Assembly: GCA_900318665.1 (NCBI GenBank)
Contig: ONLQ01000008.1
Span: 1-59,156, forward strand
DNA length: 59,156 nt
From: an uncultured Bacteroidales bacterium
Lineage (GTDB): Bacteria; Bacteroidota; Bacteroidia; Bacteroidales; P3
Direction of reading: 5' to 3'
This document shows positions 51,019-58,513 of the stretch, one piece after another; within the stretch, counting starts at the first letter, position 1, and each line of letters starts with the position of its first letter. The notes beneath the pieces are model-generated. The model ran no database searches and had not been told where the DNA came from. It saw nothing but the letters and a program-made list of their open reading frames with translations. A program made the position numbers and the translations under genes.

Positions 51019-51417
51019 TTATTCTCCTATCATAATGTAATCGTGCAACTGCCATTGGCATCCGTGGTTGCCTATGTCGCAATGAATCTGTAATGTGTCC
51101 CATCCGAGAACAACCATCCTGCGAACCAGTATGTCGTTGGCAAGGATTGTGTTCCCGATGTTTATCACTTCTTGCTTGGCAAGTTGTCGTCCAGAGTATA
51201 CTTTGATGCGGAATCCGCTACCGTCCAGTATTTTTGAAAACTGATGTCGGTAGCGTGTGTCGCCACGAACAATGCTGGCTTCCATAATGACAGGAGTGAA
51301 TCCCTGTACGAAAGCATCTTTTGCCGATTGGTTGAAACTGCGCACTAATGCAGTACGCGATTGTCGGTCGTGAAACCATTCGATAATTCTATTCCAAAAG
51401 TTTTGAATTAGTGCCAT
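51019..51417 (-). CDS. Hypothetical protein (132 aa)
   Basis: Soluble, mixed alpha/beta: an N-terminal amphipathic helix (ALIQNFWNRIIEWFHDR), strands around RIKVYSGRQLAKQEVINIGN, and a Cys/His-containing end (LQIHCDIGNHGCQWQLHDYIMIGE). Not recognised. It sits between the two J-like genes with 1-4 nt gaps, so it is very likely part of the same functional unit. Confidence 0.65.
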   Translation of the reverse strand: MALIQNFWNRIIEWFHDRQSRTALVRSFNQSAKDAFVQGFTPVIMEASIVRGDTRYRHQFSKILDGSGFRIKVYSGRQLAKQEVINIGNTILANDILVRRMVVLGWDTLQIHCDIGNHGCQWQLHDYIMIGE

Positions 51418-51418
51418 A

Positions 51419-52060
51419 TTATTTATTATTTAGTCCCGCAAGAACTACTATTGTTATTATACTGAGTAGTACAATCAGAAAAAAAGCTATAAATATTCCT
51501 GTCGGATCATCACCAGGATCATCACCATCGTCATCCGGTAACTTTCTTTCCTCTTCCTTTCGTCCCTCTTCTTCCTTTCGTTTTGAAATAAAATCTTTTG
51601 CTTGAAACTCCAAATCTTCTAATGCTCTAATATCAGATTTGTTTTGTATTAGTAATGCATACCACCTGCCTGCTTCTCCAACACGTTCATGGTCATATGG
51701 CTCTTTATCTTTGATATAGATTTTGGGATTGAGATATTGCATTAGATAGTCAAACTTCTTTTTTGTGGAGATATGTATGCCAAGTTCATCCATTGCTTTA
51801 TTTCGAAGAGGAACAAGATTATTGTCAGTCTCTTCTTTCTTTGCCATCAGTTCGGCATATAAATCGTTCGCTTTATTGAACAGTTCTTTGTCAAAATTTT
51901 CATCGCCACAGAAACATTTAGGGTTACATTTTTCGGCAAGTTCATCAAACAAGGTATTGTAGACCTTCTCATTGTTCCAATCATCTTGTTTGGATTGATT
52001 GAACATATTTCTAAAATCGGGCATTACATCAAATTGTATGTTTTCTTCTAATTCTTGCAT
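51419..52060 (-). CDS. Tail-anchored protein with two degenerate J-domain-like repeats
   Basis: 213 residues. Residues ~33-95 (LFDELAEKCNPKCFCGDE..LYAELMAKKEETDNNLVPLRNKAMDELGI) align with the J-like module of the neighbour at 50610. Residues ~103-160 (YLMQYLNPKIYIKDKE...WYALLIQNKSDIRALEDLEFQAKDFI) repeat it. In both, HPD is replaced by NPK, so DnaK stimulation is unlikely. A Glu/Lys/Asp-rich linker and one C-terminal membrane helix (~190-209) follow. It is the first gene of the minus-strand operon. Confidence 0.7.
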   Translation of the reverse strand: MQELEENIQFDVMPDFRNMFNQSKQDDWNNEKVYNTLFDELAEKCNPKCFCGDENFDKELFNKANDLYAELMAKKEETDNNLVPLRNKAMDELGIHISTKKKFDYLMQYLNPKIYIKDKEPYDHERVGEAGRWYALLIQNKSDIRALEDLEFQAKDFISKRKEEEGRKEEERKLPDDDGDDPGDDPTGIFIAFFLIVLLSIITIVVLAGLNNK

Positions 52061-52205
52061 CTTATGTTGTATAATTTGTTAGTGTTACATCATTTTTGTG
52101 GGTTGGTTCATATTTTGTTTTTGTAAAGTTGAACTGGAAACTGCTGTCTGAATAAGTAGCATAAAGAAAGGCGTAAACCCTTTCGAAAGTAGTTGCCACT
52201 TATTC

Positions 52206-52332
52206 TTAACGTGGGTGGTCTGGAAATACCCTGGAATAAATAAGTGGGAAAGAGATTCACGCCTAAACGCGTGAACTATCCGCAATCTTATTTCCATTCC
52301 ATTGTAAAAGTTTTCCAGACCGTTTACGTTAA
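52206..52332. repeat. 127-bp nested fold-back element
   Basis: Nested complementary blocks: TTAACGT/ACGTTAA (52206-52212 with 52326-52332), GGTCTGGAAA/TTTCCAGACC (52217-52226 with 52312-52321), AAATAAG/CTTATTT, and a central TTCACGC/GCGTGAA hairpin. It fills much of the 350-nt spacer 52061-52410. No coding frame is convincing. The layout is like the element at 36723-36907, but the sequence is different. Confidence 0.7.
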
Positions 52333-52410
52333 GGAAACAAGAGCGTCAAGCTCAATATGTCTTGTTTATATGATAATTGTTATGTTATCATTATTAATGT
52401 TTTCGCCAGT

Positions 52411-52686
52411 TTATTTGTCGTTATAATGTGATTCTGCTTGGATGACCATTACAGTTATACGACTATCGTATATGTCATAGATTATGCGGTCGTTGGCTGT
52501 GATATGCCGAGACCATGTAACATCCCCACCTCCAATTAACGCTTCTGGATGGCCTATGCCTGTGCGTGGATGCTGCATTATGTCGACCAACACTTTAGTG
52601 GCTTTGTTGAAGAGAGCAGGATTAGACTTTTTCCATTTGCGCAGGGTCTTTTCTGCATCTTTGGAGTACTCAATCGTGTACATCAT
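52411..52686 (-). CDS. yoeB: Txe/YoeB-type mRNA-cleaving toxin
   Basis: 91 residues (or 90 from the second Met). YTIEYSKDAEKTLRKWKKSN, LFNKATKVLVDIMQHPRTGIGHPEALIG, WSRHITANDRIIYDIYD and the C-terminal ESHYNDK match the YoeB/Txe RelE-fold. The last His-Tyr pair and the GxGHPE segment are family hallmarks, as is the short size. It blocks translation by cutting mRNA at the ribosomal A site. Its start overlaps the antitoxin stop, the usual antitoxin-first order. Confidence 0.92.
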   Translation of the reverse strand: MMYTIEYSKDAEKTLRKWKKSNPALFNKATKVLVDIMQHPRTGIGHPEALIGGGDVTWSRHITANDRIIYDIYDSRITVMVIQAESHYNDK

Positions 52687-52910
52687 AGGCTATCGAAAAA
52701 CTGCTGCATCTCGTCAAGTGTGCTACACACTATGGTTTCGCCCCGTGCAGATTCCTCCTGTGCTTTTTTTATTTTTGCACGCAAGGCTGGTGTTACTTCG
52801 TTGCTTTGATCTGTACTGTCGGCATACGTGGCACCAGCGGCCAACATAGCCTCGATGAGATGCTTCATCAGGCTGCTACGCCCGTCATAATTGAGTGTTA
52901 CTGTTGCCAT
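52683..52910 (-). CDS. Antitoxin of the YoeB-type pair
   Basis: 75 residues. The N-terminal strand-loop (ATVTLNYDGRSSLMKHLIEAML) and a long acidic C-terminus (RAKIKKAQEESARGET, then LDEMQQFFDSL) suit a toxin-neutralising tail. It is not a clear Phd/YefM, so the DNA-binding half may be of a different type. It is the promoter-proximal gene with a TACATTTG element 24 nt upstream, and overlaps the toxin start by 4 nt. Confidence 0.85.
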   Translation of the reverse strand: MATVTLNYDGRSSLMKHLIEAMLAAGATYADSTDQSNEVTPALRAKIKKAQEESARGETIVCSTLDEMQQFFDSL

Positions 52911-52933
52911 ATTTTTGTGTTTTTTTTCGGTTG

Positions 52934-52941
52934 CAAATGTA
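52934..52941 (-). promoter_or_regulatory. Promoter of the YoeB-type toxin-antitoxin operon
   Basis: Reads TACATTTG followed by GCAACC on the minus strand, 24 nt before the antitoxin start. It overlaps the 3' end of the GH31 spacer. Confidence 0.65.
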
Positions 52942-52947
52942 CAAAAA

Positions 52948-55395
52948 TTATTCGTGATGTGATAAGTATGAGATTTCTATGGTATTCTTGCTGGTTGCTG
53001 ATATTTCGGGCAGGGCAATCTGTAATGAGTGGGGACGCTGGCTGATGGTCGGCTTTATTGGCTGTCCGTTTAGTTTTACTTCTACCGGAGCGCGTGTTAC
53101 GCCTTCCATCTCTATAGTCAGTTGGCGGGTGGCGGGAGCGTTGGCGTAACTGCCCTGGCGAGGATAGATGGTAATTGTTAGGCGGCTGCCATTGTCGTTC
53201 TTGGCTATACGAGTGAAAGCATAGTCTTGGCCTTCATACGACTGGGTAGTCTCATCGTCTTCATAGAGCGTATATTCCGACTTGCCACGACCGGGAACTA
53301 CCAGCAGGCGAAGCGCATTGGTAGGCTCTTGGAGGTTTTGTATGCCCTCGGCGGCAAGAAACAATATGCTTCCCGCCTTGACATACCACGGATTTTGCCC
53401 TATGGTATAATAGAGCGTTTTCTCGGTGCCGCCCTTATAGGTGACATGATGCGCCATGTCGTACCAGTCGCTACCCGTCGGAAACCACATTTTGCGCTCC
53501 GCCTTACCTGTGGCGGGGTTGACGGGCTGGCACACGGCAGTGGCAAGTATCTGGTCACCAAACATATACTCTTCATTGTAAGCGTAAGCCTTGGGGTCCT
53601 CGGGGTGAGAATAGTAGAGCGGACGGCAGAGGCCGACGCCATTGTCGTAGGCATAGCGAGCGGCGGTATAAATGTAGGGCGTAAGGGCATAGCGCAGTTC
53701 GATGGCGGCTTTCATGTATTCATAATGGTCGGGGTAACTCCAAATGCGACGGTCGAGCATGGCACTCTGCGTGGAGTGTGTCTTGAAGATAGGAGTGAAA
53801 ACGCCGTATTGCAGCCAACGGGTGTAGATTTCGGGGTCGGTGGGGTGGTCTTCGTGCTGCATGTGGCCACCGATGTCGTGCCCCCAATAGCAATAGCCAA
53901 CATTTGAGGCTGTGGCGGTGAAATAGGGCAGGAACTGCAGCACGCTCCAGTCGTCGAAGGTGTCGCCCGAAAAGCCGAGCGGATAGCGGTGGGAGCCGAG
54001 ACCGCCCCAGCGGTGGTAGGTGAAAGCGCGCGGCGCCGAGAGTCCCATCTTGGCGGTGCGACGTACCTTGTCGTTGAAAAAGGTGTAGTTGAGCCAAAAG
54101 GTATTGCTCAAACCATTGGTATATTTGCTGTTTTTCCACTGCTGCCAATCAAGCCACCAGAAATCAACACCCTGCTGCTCAAGGGGATGGATGACGCTGG
54201 CAAAATAGGCGTCGGCCCATGCTTGCTGGCAGATGCGGAACGGCACGGGGGCACGATAGCCCTCGCGGCCAGTCTGCGTGGTATCGTTCTGCATGACAAA
54301 GCGATAGGGCTCTTTGCCATACACATAGCCTTGGGGACCGTCGTAGTCGGAAGTGCGCGCCAAATAGTCGGACACGAAACGGTCGTAGCAATCTTCGTAG
54401 GGCTGAATGCCCGAAGCGGGATGAATGTTGAGCGCTGTCTTGAAGTTCATGCGATGCAGTTCGGCAAGAAAGCCCGCAGGGTCGGGAAAGAGGTCGCGGT
54501 TCCAGGTGTAGCCCGTCCATCCACGGCTTTGGCGGAAATGGTCGCGCCCGATGCGCTCCGTCAGAGGTTTCCAAGTCTCGTGCCAATCCATGTCAACAAT
54601 CATCACATCGATAGGAATCCGGCGCTCACGCATCTCGCGTGCAAGAGCAATCATCTCGTCATCGGTGTAAATCCAATAGCGGCTCCACCAATAGCCGAAG
54701 GTATATTTGGGCGGCATAGGAATACGGCCGCAGATGCGCGTGAAATCTTTGAGCGCCACAGTGTAGTCGTGGCCATAGGCAAAGAGGTATAAATCCTGAC
54801 GGTCGCCAGCGGGACGGCAGGCCACCCACTCGCCCCAGTCGCTACGATTTTTTACAAGTATGTGGCGATGCGACTCGTCAACAACAGCCCAGCCGTCGCG
54901 CGAGAGCACTCCCCCATCCATATAGTTGTCGCGATAACTAATCTTGCCAAAGCCCTCGCAGCCATCAAGCGTGCGCGTGGTGCCAAGCAGGTTGCCCGAG
55001 GTGTCGGCACCCGGATGCCACACCACCTTGCGGCCATTCATTTTGAACGAGACGACAAGATTGTCCTTGTCAAAACGACTATTGCCTTTGTAACTGATTT
55101 TCATCTTATCGGTGACAATTGTCAGCAATCCGTTCTTGTTTGTAGTGCTGAATTTGGGCACCGGCAAACGACGATTGACAACGCCGAGGGTGGCATGGTC
55201 TTCAAACTGTCCGTCTGCAGCCCATTCCATACGCACCAAACGGTCGGTGAGAACGGTGAACCGAGCATTGCCGCTTGTAACCACGGCACCGTCGGAGGCC
55301 ACGGGGTTAAGGTCGTCTCTCTGCGCCATGGAGACAAAAGAAAAAGCCACAAGGAAAAATGATACGGCAAACGTCTTAATAAATTGTTTTCGCAT
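52948..55395 (-). CDS. Glycoside hydrolase family 31 (alpha-glucosidase/alpha-xylosidase type), secreted
   Basis: 815 residues with a signal peptide ending VSMAQ. The N-terminal beta-sandwich starts LTDRLVRMEWAADG. The GH31 barrel begins PPKYTFGYWWSRYWIY, then DVMIVDMDWHETWKP. The nucleophile Asp416 lies in FWWLDWQQWKN and the acid/base Asp478 in GFSGDTFDDWSVLQF. C-terminal sandwich and DUF5110-like parts follow (LRLLVVPGRGKSEYTLYEDDE). The catalytic pair is intact. The exact alpha-linked substrate is not readable. Single gene behind its own promoter. Confidence 0.94.
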   Translation of the reverse strand: MRKQFIKTFAVSFFLVAFSFVSMAQRDDLNPVASDGAVVTSGNARFTVLTDRLVRMEWAADGQFEDHATLGVVNRRLPVPKFSTTNKNGLLTIVTDKMKISYKGNSRFDKDNLVVSFKMNGRKVVWHPGADTSGNLLGTTRTLDGCEGFGKISYRDNYMDGGVLSRDGWAVVDESHRHILVKNRSDWGEWVACRPAGDRQDLYLFAYGHDYTVALKDFTRICGRIPMPPKYTFGYWWSRYWIYTDDEMIALAREMRERRIPIDVMIVDMDWHETWKPLTERIGRDHFRQSRGWTGYTWNRDLFPDPAGFLAELHRMNFKTALNIHPASGIQPYEDCYDRFVSDYLARTSDYDGPQGYVYGKEPYRFVMQNDTTQTGREGYRAPVPFRICQQAWADAYFASVIHPLEQQGVDFWWLDWQQWKNSKYTNGLSNTFWLNYTFFNDKVRRTAKMGLSAPRAFTYHRWGGLGSHRYPLGFSGDTFDDWSVLQFLPYFTATASNVGYCYWGHDIGGHMQHEDHPTDPEIYTRWLQYGVFTPIFKTHSTQSAMLDRRIWSYPDHYEYMKAAIELRYALTPYIYTAARYAYDNGVGLCRPLYYSHPEDPKAYAYNEEYMFGDQILATAVCQPVNPATGKAERKMWFPTGSDWYDMAHHVTYKGGTEKTLYYTIGQNPWYVKAGSILFLAAEGIQNLQEPTNALRLLVVPGRGKSEYTLYEDDETTQSYEGQDYAFTRIAKNDNGSRLTITIYPRQGSYANAPATRQLTIEMEGVTRAPVEVKLNGQPIKPTISQRPHSLQIALPEISATSKNTIEISYLSHHE

Positions 55396-55434
55396 TAGAA
55401 TTGGTTTTTAGATTTTTGCAATGGATTAAAAATG

Positions 55435-55442
55435 CAAAGATA
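55435..55442 (-). promoter_or_regulatory. Promoter of the GH31 gene
   Basis: Reads TATCTTTG followed by GCATTT on the minus strand, 40 nt before the start at 55395. Confidence 0.7.
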
Positions 55443-55521
55443 ACGTTTTTTGGAACAACCTATGGATTACGGCCGACAACACTTACTTTTACATTATTAA
55501 ATGCTATTCAAAAAAATTTAC

Positions 55522-55529
55522 TACCTTTG
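55522..55529 (+). promoter_or_regulatory. Promoter of ssb
   Basis: TACCTTTG followed by GCGTACC, 54 nt before the ssb ATG at 55583. Confidence 0.7.
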
Positions 55530-55582
55530 CGTACCGAAAAAACAAAGCAAACTATTATTATTTTTTGAGTAAACTATTGACT

Positions 55583-56044
55583 ATGGTAGGAGTAAACAAA
55601 GTTATCCTTATCGGAAATCTGGGCAAAGACCCCGACGTGGTGTCACTGCCCCAAGACAGAAGAGACGAAGGTATGGGCATCGTAAAGAAGGCCTCTTTCA
55701 CCTTGGCTACAACCGAAAGCCACAAGAATCGCGAAGGCGAACGTGTAGAACAAACCGAATGGCACAATATCGTATGCTGGCGCCAACTGGCCGAAATAGC
55801 AAGCAAGGTGTTACGCAAAGGTATGCCAGTATATGTGGAAGGCAAACTGCAGTCTCGCTCATGGGAAGACCGCGAAGGCAACAAGAAACACATCACCGAA
55901 GTGGTGGCTGACAATTTCACCGTTCTGGCTCCGCGCAACCGCAACGACGAGAACCGCACCAGAATGGAGAAAGACCCGCTGGCGGACCTCGTGAACGACG
56001 AAATACCTTCAATCACCAACCCCACTGGCGACCTGCCTTTCTAA
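55583..56044 (+). CDS. ssb: Single-stranded DNA-binding protein
   Basis: 153 residues from MVGVNKVILIGNLGKDPDV (55583). A Met six codons upstream is possible but outside the conserved start. The OB-fold has ASFTLATTES, EQTEWHNIVCWRQLAEIASKVLRKGMPVYVEGKLQSRSWED and VVADNFTVL. The C-terminal tail ends GDLPF, the acidic DxPF-type tip that docks partners. It coats single-stranded DNA in replication and repair. A terminator follows 25 nt after the stop. Confidence 0.96.
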   Translation: MVGVNKVILIGNLGKDPDVVSLPQDRRDEGMGIVKKASFTLATTESHKNREGERVEQTEWHNIVCWRQLAEIASKVLRKGMPVYVEGKLQSRSWEDREGNKKHITEVVADNFTVLAPRNRNDENRTRMEKDPLADLVNDEIPSITNPTGDLPF

Positions 56045-56068
56045 CAAATCAAGACACTGGAAAAAACA

Positions 56069-56112
56069 ACCGACGGTCATTCTACTTCGAGAAATGACCG
56101 TCGGTCTTTTTT
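56069..56112. terminator. Hairpin terminator between ssb and pgi
   Basis: 13-bp perfect stem ACCGACGGTCATT/AATGACCGTCGGT with an 11-nt loop, A6 before and CTTTTTT after, so it can serve both convergent genes. Confidence 0.9.
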
Positions 56113-56129
56113 AGTCATGTATGGCGTGA

Positions 56130-57440
56130 CTACATCTTTTTGCCAAGCAAACGAAACATATTCTTTTTGTATGCCTCCACTCCTGGCTGATTGAACGGAT
56201 TAACACCAAGCATATAGCCGCTAACACCGCATGCAAACTCAAAGAAATAGAGCAGATGGCCGAGCGTGCGCTCGTCTATTCTCTCCAACTCCATCTGCAT
56301 CACTGGTACTCCTCCATCGCGGTGGGCCTCTATTGTTCCGCGCTCGGCACAATGGTTAATGTCGGTAAGGCTCTTTGAAATCAGATAATTGACGCCGTCA
56401 AGGTCTTGCTCGTCAGAAGGTATCTGCACACGAGAGTGGCTGTGCGAAACGCTCACCACTGTCTCCATCACCGTGCGCTCACCCTCCTGCATATACTGTC
56501 CCATAGAGTGCAGGTCGGTGGTGAAACTAAGGCTGTGGGGCATGATGCCTTTGCCCTCTTTGCCCTCGCTCTCGCCATAGAGTTGCTTCCACCACTCACT
56601 GACATATTTAAGCGAGGGGGTGAAATTGGTCAGCATCTCAACCTTGTAGCCTTTGGCATACAAAGCGTTGCGGTAGGCAGCATAGCGCAGAGCAGCATTC
56701 TCCTTGGCCGGAGCAGAGGCATATAACTGTTGAGCCTCGCGCGCGCCTTCCAACAGCGCGTCAATGTCAAATCCAGCCATCGCAATAGGCAAAAGTCCAA
56801 CGGGTGTGAGCACCGAGAAACGCCCTCCCACATTGTCGGGAATGACATAGGACGAATAGCACTCTTGTTGGGCAATGGTATGCAACGCACCACGACACGC
56901 GTCAGTTATAGCGATGGTACGCTGGCGTGCGACTTCCTTGCCGTACTTCTTCTCCAGATGATTTTTTATTATACGGAAAGCGACGGCAGGCTCGGTGGTA
57001 GTGCCCGATTTAGAAATCACCGCCACGCCGTAGTCAAACCTATCCAGCAACGGAAGCAGTTGGGCATAGTAGTCTTCGCTCAAAGTATGACCAGCATATA
57101 CAATATAAGGTGCTGTGCGCTTGTCGTCAATGGCGGCAAATTCCGACTGCATGGCCTCAATAACGGCACGCGCGCCAAGATAAGACCCGCCGATGCCAAT
57201 CACAACAAACAACTGGCACATTGGCGACAGGCGTTCCACGTCTTTATGAATACGACTTATGATATCGCTCTCTTGCTGACTTGGCAATTTTACCCATCCT
57301 AAAAAATCATTACCTGCTCCGCGGCCATCGAGCAAGACCTTTTTCGCAGCCTCAGCACGCCCCAAAAAATTGTTAATATCATCGTTATTTACGAAAATAT
57401 CAGCATTTTCCGTGTTGAAAAATATTTTATTTTGTGCCAT
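56130..57440 (-). CDS. pgi: Glucose-6-phosphate isomerase
   Basis: 436 residues, the shorter bacterial form. FVVIGIGGSYLGARAVIEAM, VISKSGTTTEPAVAFRI, VGGRFSVLTPVGLLPIA, the FTPSLKYVSEWWKQLYGESEGKEGKG block and a C-terminal NPFNQPGVEAYKKNMF are the PGI signatures; the catalytic Glu and Lys lie in the last two blocks. It interconverts glucose-6-P and fructose-6-P. Single gene on the minus strand; the spacer upstream is AT-rich. Confidence 0.97.
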   Translation of the reverse strand: MAQNKIFFNTENADIFVNNDDINNFLGRAEAAKKVLLDGRGAGNDFLGWVKLPSQQESDIISRIHKDVERLSPMCQLFVVIGIGGSYLGARAVIEAMQSEFAAIDDKRTAPYIVYAGHTLSEDYYAQLLPLLDRFDYGVAVISKSGTTTEPAVAFRIIKNHLEKKYGKEVARQRTIAITDACRGALHTIAQQECYSSYVIPDNVGGRFSVLTPVGLLPIAMAGFDIDALLEGAREAQQLYASAPAKENAALRYAAYRNALYAKGYKVEMLTNFTPSLKYVSEWWKQLYGESEGKEGKGIMPHSLSFTTDLHSMGQYMQEGERTVMETVVSVSHSHSRVQIPSDEQDLDGVNYLISKSLTDINHCAERGTIEAHRDGGVPVMQMELERIDERTLGHLLYFFEFACGVSGYMLGVNPFNQPGVEAYKKNMFRLLGKKM

Positions 57441-57552
57441 TTTGAATGAATATTTGAAAAAAGTTAAAAATAAAATTCATTGAATTGTAACAAATTACAT
57501 AATAAAAACGTAAAGTTACATAAAATTATTTTCTCAAAAATGAAAAAGTATG

Positions 57553-57560
57553 TATATTTG
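57553..57560 (+). promoter_or_regulatory. Promoter of the truncated OmpA/porin gene
   Basis: TATATTTG followed by GCAATCG, 67 nt before the ATG at 57628. Confidence 0.65.
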
Positions 57561-57627
57561 CAATCGATTCCCATTGTGGGGATTGTGTAAATACATATTG
57601 AAATTAACTTAAATAACTAAAAAAGAT

Positions 57628-57801
57628 ATGTTGAAGAAACTTTTAAAATTTTGTGTGGTCGCCGGTCTTATGATCGCTACCACCTCAGCAATCTCTGCAC
57701 AGAATACCGCTGCTGAGTATCCTCACTACAACGGCTTCTGGAGCAATTGGTCAATCGGCGCCTCCGTCGATTTCGACAAGCAAGCCAATCATCATTCCTA
57801 A
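57628..57801 (+). pseudogene. Cut-off start of an OmpA/porin-type outer-membrane protein gene
   Basis: 57 codons: a clear signal peptide (MLKKLLKFCVVAGLMIATTS, cleavage near ISAQN), then YPHYNGFWSNWSIGASVDFDKQ, the opening of a Bacteroidota OmpA-like barrel protein of ~350-400 residues. After ~DFDKQ the sequence becomes the reverse complement of another gene's 3' end and a stop follows. The promoter and start are intact, so the body has been lost by rearrangement, or the window is misjoined at ~57780. Confidence 0.75.
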
Positions 57802-58356
57802 TTTGCCTATAATATAGCCAAGGAACACAGCCATACCAATGCCAATGAAAATCTTGCGCACAGCCTCGCGCTTCATCTTGTATATAGAGTCTGAATTTAT
57901 TACATCAGTAGTAGTCTTATCTGCATTGATTATTTCTGCCGGAATCTCCTGTCCCTTGTCGATAGCCGACTGAGCCAGACGATACTTGTTGCGGCGGTTT
58001 CTGTAGATAAGATAAGCGATAAAGCAGACTGCCAGAATAGGCAAAATGAATACAGAAACAAGAGAGACTACGGTAATAATCATAAAGCTATCCGACTTAT
58101 CCGAGTCAAAGTTAAAATTCCATCTTTTGGTAAAATGGTCGTCGTTATCAGAATCGCCCCAGCTTTCTGTGCCCGCAACGGTATCGTTAAGCAGTGTGTC
58201 CGATACAACTGTGAGCGAGTTCTTCGAAGTGCTGTCGGTAAGCACAGCCGATACTTTCTCTTTCTTCTGCTGTTTGTCTCCGGGCTTTGCCGAAGCTGTG
58301 AGTGTCATTGTTGCCATCATGCAGCAAGCAATGGCGGTAATGAATATTGCTTTCAT
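57751..58356 (-). CDS. DUF6249-like membrane protein with a foreign C-terminal end
   Basis: 201 residues from MKAIFITAIACC at 58356 (an earlier Met at 58383 is possible). Signal peptide to ~ASAK, a Ser/Asp-rich periplasmic part, one membrane helix (FMIITVVSLVSVFILPILAVCFIAYLIY), RNRRNKYRLAQSAIDKGQEIP and a second helical pair (IFIGIGMAVFLGYIIGKLGMMIGLL). The RNR..KY.L...A...G..IP motif fits DUF6249. The last eight residues (VEIDGGAD) are read from the reverse strand of the truncated OmpA gene, so the natural C-terminus is missing. Function unknown. Confidence 0.7.
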   Translation of the reverse strand: MKAIFITAIACCMMATMTLTASAKPGDKQQKKEKVSAVLTDSTSKNSLTVVSDTLLNDTVAGTESWGDSDNDDHFTKRWNFNFDSDKSDSFMIITVVSLVSVFILPILAVCFIAYLIYRNRRNKYRLAQSAIDKGQEIPAEIINADKTTTDVINSDSIYKMKREAVRKIFIGIGMAVFLGYIIGKLGMMIGLLVEIDGGAD

Positions 58357-58513
58357 ATATTTCTTTATTTTTTTGATTTTCATGTATTAGACGCAACGTC
58401 AGCACCGAAAGGTTGCATCATTCTGCATTTTTTCTGAAAAAAACAGACTGGCAGCAATTATTGCAGATTGCCACCAGTCATATTTGTGTTCTATGCTAAA
58501 AATTCTTCTGTTT

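Noticed and set aside
52085-52426. 60-70-codon frames on both strands
   Set aside because: They overlap the fold-back repeat and resemble no protein.
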